Assembly (NCBI GenBank): GCA_036378175.1
Contig: DASUWY010000019.1
Location: forward strand, 1 to 44,162
DNA: 44,162 nucleotides
Direction: 5' to 3'
Source of the DNA: Thermoleophilaceae bacterium
GTDB lineage: Bacteria; Actinomycetota; Thermoleophilia; Solirubrobacterales; Thermoleophilaceae
Shown: positions 23,597 to 32,791 of the stretch, piece after piece
Position numbering within the stretch: position 1 is the stretch's first letter
Layout of the letters: every line of letters begins with the position of its first letter
The notes under the pieces: generated by a model
Seen by the model: the letters and a program-made list of their open reading frames with translations, nothing else
What the model was told of the DNA's origin: nothing
Database searches by the model: none
Translations under genes and position numbers: made by a program

Positions 23597-24177
23597 TTCA
23601 GGAACCCCTCCAGCCGGAGCAGGAACTCCTTGCGGGGCAGCCCGCCGCCGTAGCCGCCGAGCGATCCGCCCGTGCGCAGGATCCGGTGGCAGGGAACCAC
23701 GATCGGGATCGGATTGGCGCCCAGTGCGTTCCCGGCAGCGCGCACCGCGCGCTCGTTGCCTGCCTTGGCCGCCATCCGTCGGTAGGTGCTCACCTCGCCG
23801 TACGGAACCTTGGCCGTGGCCCGCAGCACACGCTGCGTGAACCCGCGGGTGAGGCTCCAGTCGAGCGGCACGTCGAAGTCCGTGCGCCGCCCCTCGAAGT
23901 ACTCGTCCAGCTCGCGCCGGACGGGATCGAGCCTCGCCGGCGCCTCGAGCACGCGCGGCGAAACCTTCCTGGTCAACCGCTCGAGGTAGAAGTCGAGCTC
24001 CTTCTGTCCCTCGAAGCCGAGCTCCACGAGACCCCGCTTCGTGGCCGCGAGCAGCAGCGGCCCGACGGGCGAGTCCTCCACCGTGTACGCGACGTCGAGC
24101 AGGCCCTCGGCCTCCGCCCGCGCGGCGAACCGTTCAGCCGCCGCGCGCGACGCGTCCTTCGGTAGCTCGAGCTTCAT
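23593..24177 (-). CDS. ogt: Methylated-DNA--protein-cysteine methyltransferase
   Basis: This suicide enzyme repairs O6-alkylguanine in DNA. The active-site motif is IVVPCHRILRTGGSLGGYGG, with the acceptor Cys at about residue 163 of 194. The helix-turn-helix region GFTQRVLRATAKVPYGEVST and the RAAGNALGANP segment are also typical. ATG 24175-24177 overlaps the stop of the upstream sigma factor gene (ATGA) with AAAGG ten bases upstream. A second ATG nine bases earlier sits too close to that site. The coupling suggests the sigma factor is coexpressed with it. Confidence 0.93.
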   Translation of the reverse strand: MKLELPKDASRAAAERFAARAEAEGLLDVAYTVEDSPVGPLLLAATKRGLVELGFEGQKELDFYLERLTRKVSPRVLEAPARLDPVRRELDEYFEGRRTDFDVPLDWSLTRGFTQRVLRATAKVPYGEVSTYRRMAAKAGNERAVRAAGNALGANPIPIVVPCHRILRTGGSLGGYGGGLPRKEFLLRLEGFLN

Positions 24178-24638
24178 GACTGCCATGCCTTTCTCAATTG
24201 TCGAATTCCCTCACTCACGCGCTGCCGCGCGGCCTCCTCGCTTGTGCCGAGCGCTGCCGCAACATCGCTGTAGGGCAGATCGGCCGCGAAGCGGTAGAGC
24301 AGCGCCTCCCGCTGGGAAGCGGGGAGGCCGCGGGCCGCCGCCCACACGTCCTGCTCCACCTGATGCCCGTCGCGGACGGCCACCTCCGGCACCTCCTCCA
24401 CCGGAACCGCCCGCCGCTTGCGCGCCCGAATTGCGTCGATCGCCTTGCGGTGGGCAATCGTGAGAGCCCACGCCCGCAGGTTCGAGTCCGGCTTCAAACG
24501 CGGATACGCCCGCAGGGCCGCGATGAACGTCTCCTGGAAGACATCCTCGGCGTCATCGGGGCCGATCATGGCAATCAGGTAGCGGAAAACCGTCTCCCGC
24601 TGGGCGTCCAGAAACGCTTGAAAAGGAGGAAGGGCCAC
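24174..24638 (-). CDS. ECF-type RNA polymerase sigma factor
   Basis: The 154-residue product has the sigma-70 region 2 (RYLIAMIGPDDAEDVFQETF; LRAWALTIAHRKAIDAIRA) and a region 4 helix-turn-helix (LPYSDVAAALGTSEEAARQ) joined by a short linker, and no region 3, as expected of extracytoplasmic-function sigma factors. It is translationally coupled to ogt, suggesting a DNA-damage or alkylation link, but no anti-sigma gene is visible. GTG 24636-24638 has no clear ribosome-binding site. The gap to the divergent PEPCK gene contains the palindrome at 24739-24756. Confidence 0.88.
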   Translation of the reverse strand: MALPPFQAFLDAQRETVFRYLIAMIGPDDAEDVFQETFIAALRAYPRLKPDSNLRAWALTIAHRKAIDAIRARKRRAVPVEEVPEVAVRDGHQVEQDVWAAARGLPASQREALLYRFAADLPYSDVAAALGTSEEAARQRVSEGIRQLRKAWQS

Positions 24639-24738
24639 TAGCTAGGAAACGGTACGCATGACGGGAATGTGAGCCGGGCAACCTAGGATTTGCCCGAGTC
24701 GTCTCTTCGCGAGCGGAGCATCCATCCGCCGATTCATG

Positions 24739-24756
24739 GTTGACTCTCCAGTCAAC
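24739..24756. promoter_or_regulatory. Palindromic operator GTTGACT-N4-AGTCAAC upstream of PEPCK
   Basis: A perfect 7-bp inverted repeat with a 4-base spacer (GTTGACTCTCCAGTCAAC), 27 bases upstream of the chosen PEPCK start. The same arms and spacing occur at 29509-29526 between the MaoC and malyl-CoA lyase genes. Its size and symmetry suit a dimeric repressor of TetR or GntR type; no such regulator is in the window. Confidence 0.7.
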
Positions 24757-24783
24757 AGCAACCTCGAAGGAGTAGAACCGACC

Positions 24784-26592
24784 GTGCCAGATACCGCTAC
24801 CGCCCCCACGAAGAACAAGCAACTTCTCGACTGGGTGCAGGAGGTGGTAGCCCTCACTGAGCCTGCCGACGTGCACTGGTGTGACGGCTCCGAGGAGGAG
24901 TACGACCGGCTGTGCCAGCAGCTCGTGGACGCCGGCACGTTCACCCGGCTGAACGACGAGCGGAGGCCGAACTCATACCTCGCGCGCTCGGATCCGGACG
25001 ACGTCGCGCGCGTGGAGGACCGCACCTTCATCTGCTCCCCCACCGAGGCCGAGGCCGGGCCGAACAACAACTGGCGCGATCCGGACGAGATGCGCGAGAC
25101 GCTCGCCGACCTCTTCCGCGGCTCGATGCGCGGGCGCACGCTGTATGTGGTGCCCTTCTCGATGGGACCGATCGGGGCGCCGGTGGCGCAGATCGGCGTG
25201 CAGTGCACCGACTCCGCGTACGTGGCGGTGAGCATGCGGATCATGGCCCGCATGGGAGCGCAGGCGCTCGAGGCGCTGGGCGACGACGGCGAGTTCGTCC
25301 CCTGCCTCCACTCAGTGGGCGCGCCGCTCGAGTCGCCCGCGGACGACGTTCCGTGGCCGTGCAACGCGGACAACAAGTACATCGTCCACTTCACCGGCAC
25401 GCGCGAGATCTGGTCGTTCGGCTCCGGATACGGCGGCAACGCGCTGCTCGGCAAGAAGTGCCTGGCGCTCCGCATCGCGTCCGTGATGGCGCGCGACGAG
25501 GGCTGGCTCGCCGAGCACATGCTCATCCTGAAGATCACATCGCCCGAGGGCGAGACGAAGTACATCGCGGGCGCGTTCCCGTCCGCCTGCGGCAAGACCA
25601 ACACCTCGATGATGGTGCCGAAGCTGCCGGGCTGGAAGGTCGAGACGATCGGCGACGACATCGCGTGGATGCGCTTCGGCAAGGACGGCCGGCTGTACGC
25701 GATCAACCCGGAGGCGGGCTTCTTCGGCGTCGCGCCGGGCACCGGAGCGGACACGAACCCCAACGCCGTGAAGATGCTCGAGAAGAACACGATCTTCACG
25801 AACTGCGCGCTCACCGACGAGGGCGACGTGTGGTGGGAGGGTCTGACGAAGGAGCCGCCCGCACACGCGATCGACTGGCGCGGCAACGAGTGGACGCCGG
25901 ACAGCGACGCCCCGGCGGCGCATCCGAACGCTCGCTTCACCGTCGCGGCGGCGCAGGCGCCGTCGATGGCGGACGAGTGGGAGGACCCGGCCGGCGTGCC
26001 CATTGACGCCGTGATGTTCGGCGGCAGGCGCTCCACGGTGGTCCCGCTCGTTACCGAGGCAGCGAACTGGGACCAGGGCGTGTTCCTCGGCGCGAGCATG
26101 TCGTCGGAGAAGACCGCCGCCGCCGCGGGGAACGTGGGCGAGCTGCGCTTTGACCCCTTCGCCATGCTGCCCTTCTGCGGCTACAACATGGCCGACTACT
26201 TTGGTTACTGGCTGAGCCTGAAGGAGCGCGAGGGCGCGAAGCTGCCGCGGCTGTTCTACGTCAACTGGTTCCGCAAGAACGACGAGGGCAAGTTCCTGTG
26301 GCCCGGCTTCGGCGACAACATCCGGGTGCTCGCCTGGATGTTCCGCCGCTGCGACGGGGCTGCCGAGGCTGAGGAGTCGCTGCTCGGGCTCGTGCCGGCT
26401 GAGGGCGAGATCGACCTGAGCGGGCTCGACATCGGCGAGGACGTGATGGACGAGCTCAAGCGCGTGGATCCGGAAGCGCTGCGCGACCAGATTCCGCAGA
26501 TGAAGCAGCACTTCGCCCAGTTCGGCGACCGGCTGCCGGAGCAGATCGACCAGCAGATGAAGGCGCTCGAGCAGCGCCTCGATCAGGTCTAG
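24784..26592 (+). CDS. pckG: Phosphoenolpyruvate carboxykinase (GTP)
   Basis: The enzyme interconverts oxaloacetate and PEP using GTP/GDP. GTP-type motifs are plain: [35 protein letters not shown], the P-loop [13 protein letters not shown] with reactive Cys269 and Lys271, and [14 protein letters not shown]. Length is 602 residues from GTG 24784-24786, with GAAGGAG eleven bases upstream. An ATG at 24736 is in frame but has no ribosome-binding site and would place the shared palindrome inside the coding sequence, so the GTG is preferred. Sharing an operator with the malyl-CoA lyase operon suggests control by C2/C4-acid metabolism. Confidence 0.96.
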   Translation: MPDTATAPTKNKQLLDWVQEVVALTEPADVHWCDGSEEEYDRLCQQLVDAGTFTRLNDERRPNSYLARSDPDDVARVEDRTFICSPTEAEAGPNNNWRDPDEMRETLADLFRGSMRGRTLYVVPFSMGPIGAPVAQIGVQCTDSAYVAVSMRIMARMGAQALEALGDDGEFVPCLHSVGAPLESPADDVPWPCNADNKYIVHFTGTREIWSFGSGYGGNALLGKKCLALRIASVMARDEGWLAEHMLILKITSPEGETKYIAGAFPSACGKTNTSMMVPKLPGWKVETIGDDIAWMRFGKDGRLYAINPEAGFFGVAPGTGADTNPNAVKMLEKNTIFTNCALTDEGDVWWEGLTKEPPAHAIDWRGNEWTPDSDAPAAHPNARFTVAAAQAPSMADEWEDPAGVPIDAVMFGGRRSTVVPLVTEAANWDQGVFLGASMSSEKTAAAAGNVGELRFDPFAMLPFCGYNMADYFGYWLSLKEREGAKLPRLFYVNWFRKNDEGKFLWPGFGDNIRVLAWMFRRCDGAAEAEESLLGLVPAEGEIDLSGLDIGEDVMDELKRVDPEALRDQIPQMKQHFAQFGDRLPEQIDQQMKALEQRLDQV

Positions 26593-26619
26593 GCAGCCCG
26601 GCCACATACACTCGGCTCG

Positions 26620-27345
26620 ATGCGTGGCATCGGGCGTTTTCTCGCGTCCGTCCTCATCGTGACGGGCGCGCTGCTGATCGCCGACGTGGTGGTCACGCTG
26701 CTCTGGCAGGAGCCGGTGTCGGCGCTGATCGCCCACCGCGAGCAGTCGCGGCTGAGCGGGCAGCTGAGGACGCTCGAGCGCCTGAGCGCGGCCGACGAGC
26801 GCGCGCTCGCCCGCGTGCGGCGCGGCCGCCTGGCGGCGCTCGCTCGCCGCGAGCAGGCGCGAGTGCGGCCGGGACATGCCCTCGGCCGCATCCGTCTCCC
26901 GAGCCTGGGGCGCTCGTACGTGCTTGTGCAGGGCACCGACTCGGCCAGCCTTCGCAAGGGTCCCGGCCACTATCCGGACACCGCGCTTCCCGGCGAGCCC
27001 GGCACAGTGGCCGTGGCCGGGCACCGCACCACGTACCTCGCGCCGTTCAGGACAATCGACCAGCTCCACGCCGGCGACCCCATCGTGCTTCAGATGCCGT
27101 ACGGCACCTTCACCTACCGCGTGCAGGAGAGCCGGGTGGTGCTGCCCACGGCGCTGTGGGTCACGCGGAACGTCGGCTATCAGCGCCTCGTGCTCAGCGC
27201 GTGCCACCCGCTCTACAGCGCGTCACACAGGATCGTCGTGTTCGCCAGGCTCACCGCTCCGATCGATCCGGAGTCGCGCGACTCGAGCAGCAGCACGAGC
27301 GCCACGAGCAGCGCGAGCGCGACCACCAGCACGGCCAGCCAGTAG
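26620..27345 (+). CDS. Sortase (class D/E-like)
   Basis: The product is a membrane-anchored cysteine transpeptidase that attaches proteins to the cell wall or builds pili. One N-terminal membrane helix (about residues 8-28) is followed by a charged helix and the sortase barrel. Catalytic residues are His135 in VAVAGHRTTY, Cys195 in LVLSACHP and Arg204 in SHRIVVFA. The C-terminus is a Ser/Thr/Ala-rich low-complexity tail, unusual for this family. No protein with an LPxTG-type sorting signal is seen in the window. It lies 27 bp after pckG. Confidence 0.9.
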   Translation: MRGIGRFLASVLIVTGALLIADVVVTLLWQEPVSALIAHREQSRLSGQLRTLERLSAADERALARVRRGRLAALARREQARVRPGHALGRIRLPSLGRSYVLVQGTDSASLRKGPGHYPDTALPGEPGTVAVAGHRTTYLAPFRTIDQLHAGDPIVLQMPYGTFTYRVQESRVVLPTALWVTRNVGYQRLVLSACHPLYSASHRIVVFARLTAPIDPESRDSSSSTSATSSASATTSTASQ

Positions 27346-27429
27346 AGAACCCTGCGCAGCACCCGCTGCAAGATTACGGCCGCGCGGGCGGCCAAGACCC
27401 CCGTGGCCCGGCAGAATGGGGGCGGCCCC

Positions 27430-28209
27430 ATGATCGACCTGCACTCCCACGTTCTGCCGGGAATCGACGACGGCCCGGACGACCTCGCCGAAAGCCTCGC
27501 CTTCGCCGAGGCGGCGGCCGTGCAGGGAACGACGCTGCTCGTGGCCACACCGCACCTGCGCTCCGACTTCCCACTGGTGCGGGTGGAGGAGGTGGCGGAC
27601 CGCTGCGCGGAGCTCAACGAGCGGCTGCCGCCGGCGCCGGACATCCTGGTGCTGCCGGGGGCGGAGGTGGACATCTTCTGGGCACAGAGCGCGAGCGAGG
27701 ATCAGCTCCGGCTGGCGTCGCTCGGCCAGCACGGCTCGGACCTGCTCATCGAGACGCCCTACGGGCTTCTGCCCGACCACTTCGAGGACATGCTGTTCAA
27801 GATCAACGTGCGCGGCTACCGGATCCTGCTCGCCCACCCCGAACGCAACCCCACCTTCCAGCGCGATCCCGGGCGCCTCAAGGAGCTGGCCGGCCGCGGA
27901 GTGCTCATCCAGATCACACTCCCGTCCGTGGTCACGCGGGAACGCGGCTCGCGCTCGCGCAAGCTCGCCTTCGCGCTCGTGCGCGACGGGCTCGCCCACA
28001 ACATGGCGAGCGACTCGCACTCCTCCGGCAACTTCCGCCCGCCCGCGCTGCGCACCGGGGTGCGCGCGTTTTCCGACTTCGCGCCCGCCTATGCCGAATG
28101 GATGGTCACCGACGCCGCCGCGGCGATCCTGGAAGGCGAGCCACTGCCGCGTCCGCCGCGCACCGAGAGCGTCCGGCGCGGCATCCGGCTGCCCGGCTGG
28201 CGGCGCTAA
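27430..28209 (+). CDS. PHP-domain phosphatase, CpsB/CapC (YwqE) type
   Basis: The 259-residue protein starts with the metal-binding motif MIDLHSHVLPGIDDGP (His5, His7), typical of the manganese-dependent tyrosine phosphatases that regulate capsule and exopolysaccharide synthesis. Further ligands appear in VATPHLRSDFP, LPGAEVDI, LLAHPERNPTF and MASDSHSSGN. ATG 27430-27432 has a G-rich stretch upstream; a GTG at 27403 is in frame. No bacterial tyrosine kinase or polysaccharide genes are nearby, so another PHP hydrolase role (for example histidinol-phosphatase-like) cannot be excluded. Confidence 0.85.
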   Translation: MIDLHSHVLPGIDDGPDDLAESLAFAEAAAVQGTTLLVATPHLRSDFPLVRVEEVADRCAELNERLPPAPDILVLPGAEVDIFWAQSASEDQLRLASLGQHGSDLLIETPYGLLPDHFEDMLFKINVRGYRILLAHPERNPTFQRDPGRLKELAGRGVLIQITLPSVVTRERGSRSRKLAFALVRDGLAHNMASDSHSSGNFRPPALRTGVRAFSDFAPAYAEWMVTDAAAAILEGEPLPRPPRTESVRRGIRLPGWRR

Positions 28210-28212
28210 GTC

Positions 28213-28893
28213 CTAGCCGGCCGCGCCCGGCGGCCGAGAAGGGAAGCCCTCCGCGAACACATGGTCGAGGATCGGCTGCGGATCCTCCACGTCGAACGCC
28301 GTGCGCAGATGCGCCTCCACCTCCTCGCGCGTGCGCCCCGCCACGGCCATCTGCAGAGCCACGAGCCGCGCGTCCTCGAGCCGCGTCTCAGCCGGACTCT
28401 GCGGCACATGAGCACGAGCCACCGATCGAAGCGGGCGGGGAGCATCGCCCCGCTCTGAAGGCGGGCGCAAAGGTCGAACCTCGTCCGCCATGGGGTGTTC
28501 GTCTTCGGCGGGGTCGGAGGGCGCCGCGGGAGGCTCAGGCCCTCCGGCCTCCGACCTCCGGCCTCCGACCTCGGACCCGAGCTCAGAGCTCATACGAGCC
28601 GCCGCGTCGCCGAGCGCTCGGGCCACCCCCTCCGCCTGCTCCAGAATCCCGTCGGAGAGCTCGGACATGCGGGCCAGCCGCTCCGCCAGCAGGGCATCCG
28701 CCTGCTCGCTCGCCTCGCGGAGGCGCCTCTCGGCCTCGGCATCCGCCTCGCGGCGGCGGGCCTCCGCATAGCTGTCCGCGTCACTGCGAACGGCGGCCGC
28801 CATGCTCTCTGCGGCGGCCACGAGCGCCCTTACGCGCTCGCCCAGCTCACCGGATACAGATTCCTCGCGTCCTACTCCGGACTGCTCGCTCAA
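28213..28893 (-). CDS. Unknown coiled-coil protein with repeat-derived linker
   Basis: The 226-residue product is not recognised. Residues ~15-105 are a charged Ala/Glu/Arg coiled coil (YAEARRREADAEAERRLRE) of the kind found in DivIVA-like and cytoskeletal proteins. A disordered middle contains GSEVGGRRSEAGG, encoded by the heptamer repeat at 28543-28577. The C-terminal ~45 residues form a small helical domain (VALQMAVAGRTREEVEAHL, then PQPILDHVF). Start is TTG 28891-28893 without a clear ribosome-binding site. Its stop lies 3 bp from that of the convergent phosphatase gene. Confidence 0.65.
   Translation of the reverse strand: MSEQSGVGREESVSGELGERVRALVAAAESMAAAVRSDADSYAEARRREADAEAERRLREASEQADALLAERLARMSELSDGILEQAEGVARALGDAAARMSSELGSEVGGRRSEAGGPEPPAAPSDPAEDEHPMADEVRPLRPPSERGDAPRPLRSVARAHVPQSPAETRLEDARLVALQMAVAGRTREEVEAHLRTAFDVEDPQPILDHVFAEGFPSRPPGAAG
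28543..28577 (-). repeat. Heptamer repeat (5 units) inside the coiled-coil gene
   Basis: Plus-strand units are TCCGGCC, TCCGACC, TCCGGCC, TCCGACC and TCGGACC. In the coding direction the array encodes a heptad of the form RRSEVGG/RRSEAGG in the disordered linker. Confidence 0.85.
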
Positions 28894-28949
28894 CCCGCGC
28901 TCCTGGTCTCAAAGAGGGGCGCGAGACTACCACCGAAGGGGGACCGTGT

Positions 28950-29480
28950 TCAGTCGGCTGAGACGTTCTCCGGACGCCGCGGAACCAGCACCGCGCGCTT
29001 GAACGTGGCCACGAGCACTCCGTCCTGGTTGTAGACGTCCGTGCGGACCTTCACCACGCCGCGGTCGGGCTTCGACTGCGATGGCCGCACGTCGAGCACC
29101 TCGCTCTCCACGAACAGCGTGTCGCCGTGGAACACGGGCGCCGGATGCGAGAGCTCCTCGGTGGCGAGGTTGGCGATGGCCTTGCCGGACACGTCGCTCA
29201 CTGACATGCCGAGCGCGAGGGAGTACACGAGCGGGCCCACCACCACGTTGCGCCCCTGCTGCGACTGCGACGCGTAGACGTCGTTTATGTGCAGCGGGTG
29301 GTGGTTCATCGTAATCAGGCAGAACAGGTGGTCGTCCGCCTCGGTCACGGTCTTCGCGGGCCAGTGCTTGTACACGGCGCCGACCTCGAATTCCTCGAGG
29401 TAGCGCCCGTACTTGTGGGCTCCGCTGGCCTCGCGTGAGGCCTGGTCGGTCTGCAGCTCGTGCGTGGCTGTGTCGCTCAT
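28950..29480 (-). CDS. MaoC-family hydratase (mesaconyl-/itaconyl-CoA hydratase-like)
   Basis: The 176-residue hotdog-fold protein matches MaoC-type enoyl-CoA hydratases: GRYLEEFEVGAVYKHWPAKT, then TVTEADDHLFCLITMNHHPLH with the active-site Asp/His pair, and VVVGPLVYSLALGMSVSDV. This subfamily, often beside CitE/Mcl-type lyases, hydrates C5 dicarboxylic CoA esters such as mesaconyl-CoA or itaconyl-CoA; the substrate here is inferred. ATG 29478-29480 has AAGGA just upstream; a TTG at 29523-29525 would put the shared palindrome in coding sequence. It is divergent from mcl, 133 bp apart. Confidence 0.85.
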   Translation of the reverse strand: MSDTATHELQTDQASREASGAHKYGRYLEEFEVGAVYKHWPAKTVTEADDHLFCLITMNHHPLHINDVYASQSQQGRNVVVGPLVYSLALGMSVSDVSGKAIANLATEELSHPAPVFHGDTLFVESEVLDVRPSQSKPDRGVVKVRTDVYNQDGVLVATFKRAVLVPRRPENVSAD

Positions 29481-29508
29481 CAAGTCCTTCTGGTAGCTGG
29501 TGGTGCAA

Positions 29509-29526
29509 GTTGACTCGTGAGTCAAC
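29509..29526. promoter_or_regulatory. Palindromic operator GTTGACT-N4-AGTCAAC between MaoC and mcl genes
   Basis: GTTGACTCGTGAGTCAAC: the same arms and spacer length as at 24739-24756, with a different spacer sequence. It lies 29 bases upstream of the MaoC start and 87 bases upstream of mcl. A weak -35/-10 pair toward mcl (GTCAAC 29521-29526, TAGATT 29544-29549) overlaps it, which would suit repression. Confidence 0.7.
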
Positions 29527-29613
29527 GACGGACCATCTTACGGTAGATTCCCCGCTCCCGGGGAGGGCGCCGTGCCTGTGCGCCCGTCTCCCCCGCAACG
29601 AACTGGAGTACCT

Positions 29614-30672
29614 GTGCGCAACCCTCGAGACTTCTTCAAGCCTCTCGCCATCGACGCGCCTGAGCCGGTGCGCGAGATCCCCGTCGTCCCGTCGCGGATG
29701 ATCCATTTCCTCGACTTCTCGAACGAGAAGATGGTGGCGAAGGTTCCCGACATCGCCCCCACCGTGGACATCCTGCTCGGCAACCTCGAGGACGCCGTGC
29801 CGGTGGACCGCAAGGAGGCGGCGCGCGACGGCCTGATCACGGTCGGCAAGGAGATGGAGCTGGGCGATACGCAGCTCTGGACGCGGGTGAACGCGCTCGA
29901 GTCGCCATGGGTGCTCGACGACATCACGCAGGTGGTCACCGAGATCGGCGACAAGCTTTCCGTGATGATGATCCCCAAGGTCGAGGGCGCCTGGGACATT
30001 CACTACGTGGACCGGCTGCTGGCGCAGCTCGAGGCCCGGGCCGGGCTCGACAAGCCGATCCTGATCCACGCGATCCTCGAGACCTCCCTCGGCGTATCGA
30101 ACCTCGAGGAGATCGCCGCGGCCTCGCCGCGCATCCAGGGCATGAGCTTCGGACCGGCCGACCTCGCGGCGTCGCGCCGAATGAAGACCACACGGGTCGG
30201 CGGCGGCCACCCCGGCTACCGCACGATCGGGGACCCGGATCCGGACGATCCCGAGGCCGCGCGGCCCAGCTATCAGCAGGACCCGTGGCACTACTCGATC
30301 GCCCGCATGGTCGACGCCTGCACGGCGGTTGGCGCGCTGCCGTTCTACGGCCCGTACGGGGACATCAAGGACGTGGAGGGCTGCGAGACGCAGTTCCGCG
30401 CGGCGTTCCTGCTCGGCTGCGTCGGAGCTTGGTCTCTGCACCCGGTGCAGATCGACATCGCCAAGAAGGTCTTCTCCCCTGATCCCGACGAGGTGGCGTT
30501 TGCGCGCAAGGTGATCGAGGCGATCCCGGACGGCCGCGGAGTGCACATGATCGACGGGAAGATGCAGGACGACGCGACCTGGAAGCAGTGCAAGGTGATG
30601 GTGAACCTCGCTGAGATGCTGGCCAAGAAGGACCCAGAGCTGGCTGAGGCCTACGGGATGGTGACCGCGTGA
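29614..30672 (+). CDS. mcl: L-malyl-CoA / beta-methylmalyl-CoA lyase (HpcH/CitE family)
   Basis: The enzyme cleaves malyl-CoA to acetyl-CoA and glyoxylate (or methylmalyl/citramalyl-CoA analogues). The TIM-barrel CitE-family fold shows [18 protein letters not shown] (metal-binding Asp/Glu), [19 protein letters not shown], and the sequence [17 protein letters not shown] with [19 protein letters not shown], which is characteristic of serine-cycle type malyl-CoA lyases. Length is 352 residues. GTG 29614-29616 has GGAG five bases upstream; an earlier GTG at 29572 does not. It heads an operon with a malate-CoA ligase-like pair. (S)-citramalyl-CoA lyase is a possible alternative. Confidence 0.9.
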   Translation: MRNPRDFFKPLAIDAPEPVREIPVVPSRMIHFLDFSNEKMVAKVPDIAPTVDILLGNLEDAVPVDRKEAARDGLITVGKEMELGDTQLWTRVNALESPWVLDDITQVVTEIGDKLSVMMIPKVEGAWDIHYVDRLLAQLEARAGLDKPILIHAILETSLGVSNLEEIAAASPRIQGMSFGPADLAASRRMKTTRVGGGHPGYRTIGDPDPDDPEAARPSYQQDPWHYSIARMVDACTAVGALPFYGPYGDIKDVEGCETQFRAAFLLGCVGAWSLHPVQIDIAKKVFSPDPDEVAFARKVIEAIPDGRGVHMIDGKMQDDATWKQCKVMVNLAEMLAKKDPELAEAYGMVTA

Positions 30673-31877
30673 GGTTCTTCGAATACGAGTCGCGGCAGGT
30701 ACTTCAGCGCGAGGGGATTCCCGTCGCGCAGGGCGGGTTCGCGCGCACTGCAGACGAGGCCGCCGATATCGCGCATCAGGTCGGCGGGCCGGTGGTCATC
30801 AAGTCGCAGGTCCTCACGGGTGGGCGGATGAAGGCCGGTGGAGTGAAGTTCGCCGATACGCCCGAGGAGGCTCGCGAGCACGCCGAGGCGATCCTTCAAT
30901 TGGAGATCAACGGTCACATGCCGCGCGGCGTGCTGGTGGGCGCGAAGGCGCCGATCGCCAAGGAGTACTACGCCGGCGTGATCTACGACGGCGTCCGCAA
31001 GCTCCCCACGTTCGTGTTCTCGGACATGGGCGGGATCGACATCGAGGAGGTGGCCGAGCAGCACCCGGACCACATCGGCCGCGGCCACTTCTCCACGCTC
31101 CTCCCCCACATGGACTTCCGCGCGAAGGACGCGATCGCGTCCGTCGGCATCACCGGCTCCGAGCTGAACAGGCTCACGCCGATCCTGTCGAAGCTCGCGC
31201 AGCTGTTCGTGAAGTACGGAATGACGCTCGCCGAGATCAACCCCCTGGCGCAGCTCGAGGACGGCACGTTCGTGGCGGTGGACGCCCACATGGACATGGA
31301 GAACGAGGCGCGGCCGCGGCAGAAGGAGCTCCTCGCCGAACTCGGCATCGCCGACGAGGAGACGCGCGAGGCGCGCGAGCCCACGCCGTTCGAGATCGAG
31401 GGCGAGAAGATCGACTCGGTGGACCACCGCGGCGTGGCAGGCAACGTGACCGAGTTCGACGGCAACCTCGGGCTCGTGATCGGCGCGGGCGGCGGCTCGC
31501 TAACGCTCTTCGACGCCGTGCAGACGCAGGGCGGCAAGCCGGCCAACTACTGCGAGATCGGCGGCAACCCGAGCGTGTCCAAGGCCTGCAACCTCACGAA
31601 GCTCGTGCTGTCCAAGCCGGGCGTGGACAAGATCGCGGTGATGATGTCGATCGTCTCCAACACCCGCGTGGACATCGTCGCCCGCGGCGTGATCAAGGCG
31701 TGTGTCGAGCTGGGCCACGACCCGGCGGAGAAGATCGCGATCTTCCGCATCCCGGGAGCCTGGGAGGACGAGGGCTTCAAGATCCTCGAGAAGTACGGCG
31801 TGGAGTACTGCGACCGCAGCGTGTCGCTGCACGAGGCCGCGCGCCGCGCGGTGGAGAAAGTGGGTGTGGCGGCATGA
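30669..31877 (+). CDS. mtkA: Malate-CoA ligase / succinyl-CoA synthetase beta subunit homologue
   Basis: The ATP-grasp subunit is SucC-like: [19 protein letters not shown] at the N-terminus, [20 protein letters not shown] for nucleotide binding, [20 protein letters not shown], and the CoA-ligase part [20 protein letters not shown]. It is 402 residues. Position directly after malyl-CoA lyase (GTGA overlap) argues for malate thiokinase, which makes malyl-CoA from malate, CoA and ATP, rather than the TCA enzyme. The sequence alone cannot separate the two. It forms a pair with the downstream alpha subunit. Confidence 0.82.
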   Translation: MRFFEYESRQVLQREGIPVAQGGFARTADEAADIAHQVGGPVVIKSQVLTGGRMKAGGVKFADTPEEAREHAEAILQLEINGHMPRGVLVGAKAPIAKEYYAGVIYDGVRKLPTFVFSDMGGIDIEEVAEQHPDHIGRGHFSTLLPHMDFRAKDAIASVGITGSELNRLTPILSKLAQLFVKYGMTLAEINPLAQLEDGTFVAVDAHMDMENEARPRQKELLAELGIADEETREAREPTPFEIEGEKIDSVDHRGVAGNVTEFDGNLGLVIGAGGGSLTLFDAVQTQGGKPANYCEIGGNPSVSKACNLTKLVLSKPGVDKIAVMMSIVSNTRVDIVARGVIKACVELGHDPAEKIAIFRIPGAWEDEGFKILEKYGVEYCDRSVSLHEAARRAVEKVGVAA

Positions 31878-32791
31878 ACCATCTGATCGACGAAAACACG
31901 ACGTTCATCGTCCAGGGCATCACCGGCCGCGAGGCGGTGAACCTCACGCGCGAGTGCCTCGACTACGGCTCGAAGGTGGTGGGCGGCGTGACCCCCGGCC
32001 GCAAGGGCCGCGAGGTGCACGGCGTGCCGGTGTATGACTCGGTCGCCCAGCTCGTGGAGGCCGAGGGGCACGTGCCGGACGGCTCCGTGGTCACGGTGCC
32101 CCCCGCGTTCACGCGCGATGCCGTGTTCGAGGCGATCGAGGCAGGCATCAAGCTGATCGTGATCGTCACAGAGCGCATCCCGCGCTACGACGTGGCGCAG
32201 ATGGTCGAGCTCGCGAACCTGCGCGGCGCGCGCATCATCGGCCCCAACTGCCTGGGAATCATCCGGCCCGGCGTGGCGAAGATGGGCGGCATCGGCGGTC
32301 CAGCCAAGGACGCGGCCAAGTCCTACCAGCCGGGCTGCGTGGGAGTGATGTCGCGTTCCGGCGGCATGACCACGGAGATCTCCTCCACTCTCACCGCCGC
32401 TGGTCTCGGAGTGTCCACCGCGATCTCGATCGGCGGGGACGCGATCATCGGTTCCACCTACGCCGAGCTGATGCCGCTGTTCGAGGCCGACGAGCAGACC
32501 GAGGCGATCGTGATCTACACGGAGCCGGGCGGCCGCATGGAGGCGGAGCTGGCGCGCTACGTGACGGAGAACGACTCGCGCCTGCCGATCGTCGCCTTCA
32601 TGGCCGGGCGGTTCATGGACGAGATGCCGGGCATGAGCTTCGGCCACGCCGGCACGATCGTGGAGGGCAAGGCGGACACCGCCTCCGAGAAGATCGAGCG
32701 CCTCGCAGAGGCGGGCATCACAGTGGCCGAGGAGATCGCCGAGATCCCGGACCTCATCAAGCAGAAGCTCGGCAGGGAGGTGGCAGCCTGA
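31874..32791 (+). CDS. mtkB: Malate-CoA ligase / succinyl-CoA synthetase alpha subunit homologue
   Basis: The 305-residue SucD-like subunit has a CoA-binding Rossmann domain (TTFIVQGITGREAVNLTREC; VVGGVTPGRKGREVHGVPV), GARIIGPNCLGIIRPGVAK, and the phosphohistidine loop SFGHAGTIVEGKADTASEK near residue 255. It overlaps the beta-subunit gene by 4 bp (ATGA). With mcl it would give a route malate to malyl-CoA to acetyl-CoA plus glyoxylate. The TCA alternative stays open until a separate sucCD is shown elsewhere in the genome. Confidence 0.82.
   Translation: MNHLIDENTTFIVQGITGREAVNLTRECLDYGSKVVGGVTPGRKGREVHGVPVYDSVAQLVEAEGHVPDGSVVTVPPAFTRDAVFEAIEAGIKLIVIVTERIPRYDVAQMVELANLRGARIIGPNCLGIIRPGVAKMGGIGGPAKDAAKSYQPGCVGVMSRSGGMTTEISSTLTAAGLGVSTAISIGGDAIIGSTYAELMPLFEADEQTEAIVIYTEPGGRMEAELARYVTENDSRLPIVAFMAGRFMDEMPGMSFGHAGTIVEGKADTASEKIERLAEAGITVAEEIAEIPDLIKQKLGREVAA

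Noticed and set aside
24642-27207. Very long minus-strand open frames (507 and 631 codons) opposite PEPCK and sortase
   Set aside because: They are antisense to genes with clear family motifs, are low-complexity His/Arg/Ala-rich or Ser-rich, and arise from high GC with few stop codons.
27156-28961. 601-codon plus-strand frame across sortase, phosphatase and coiled-coil genes
   Set aside because: It is Arg/Pro-rich noise out of frame with three better-supported genes.
30669-32791. Ordinary TCA-cycle sucCD
   Set aside because: Not chosen as first call because of coupling to malyl-CoA lyase, though sequence alone cannot exclude it.
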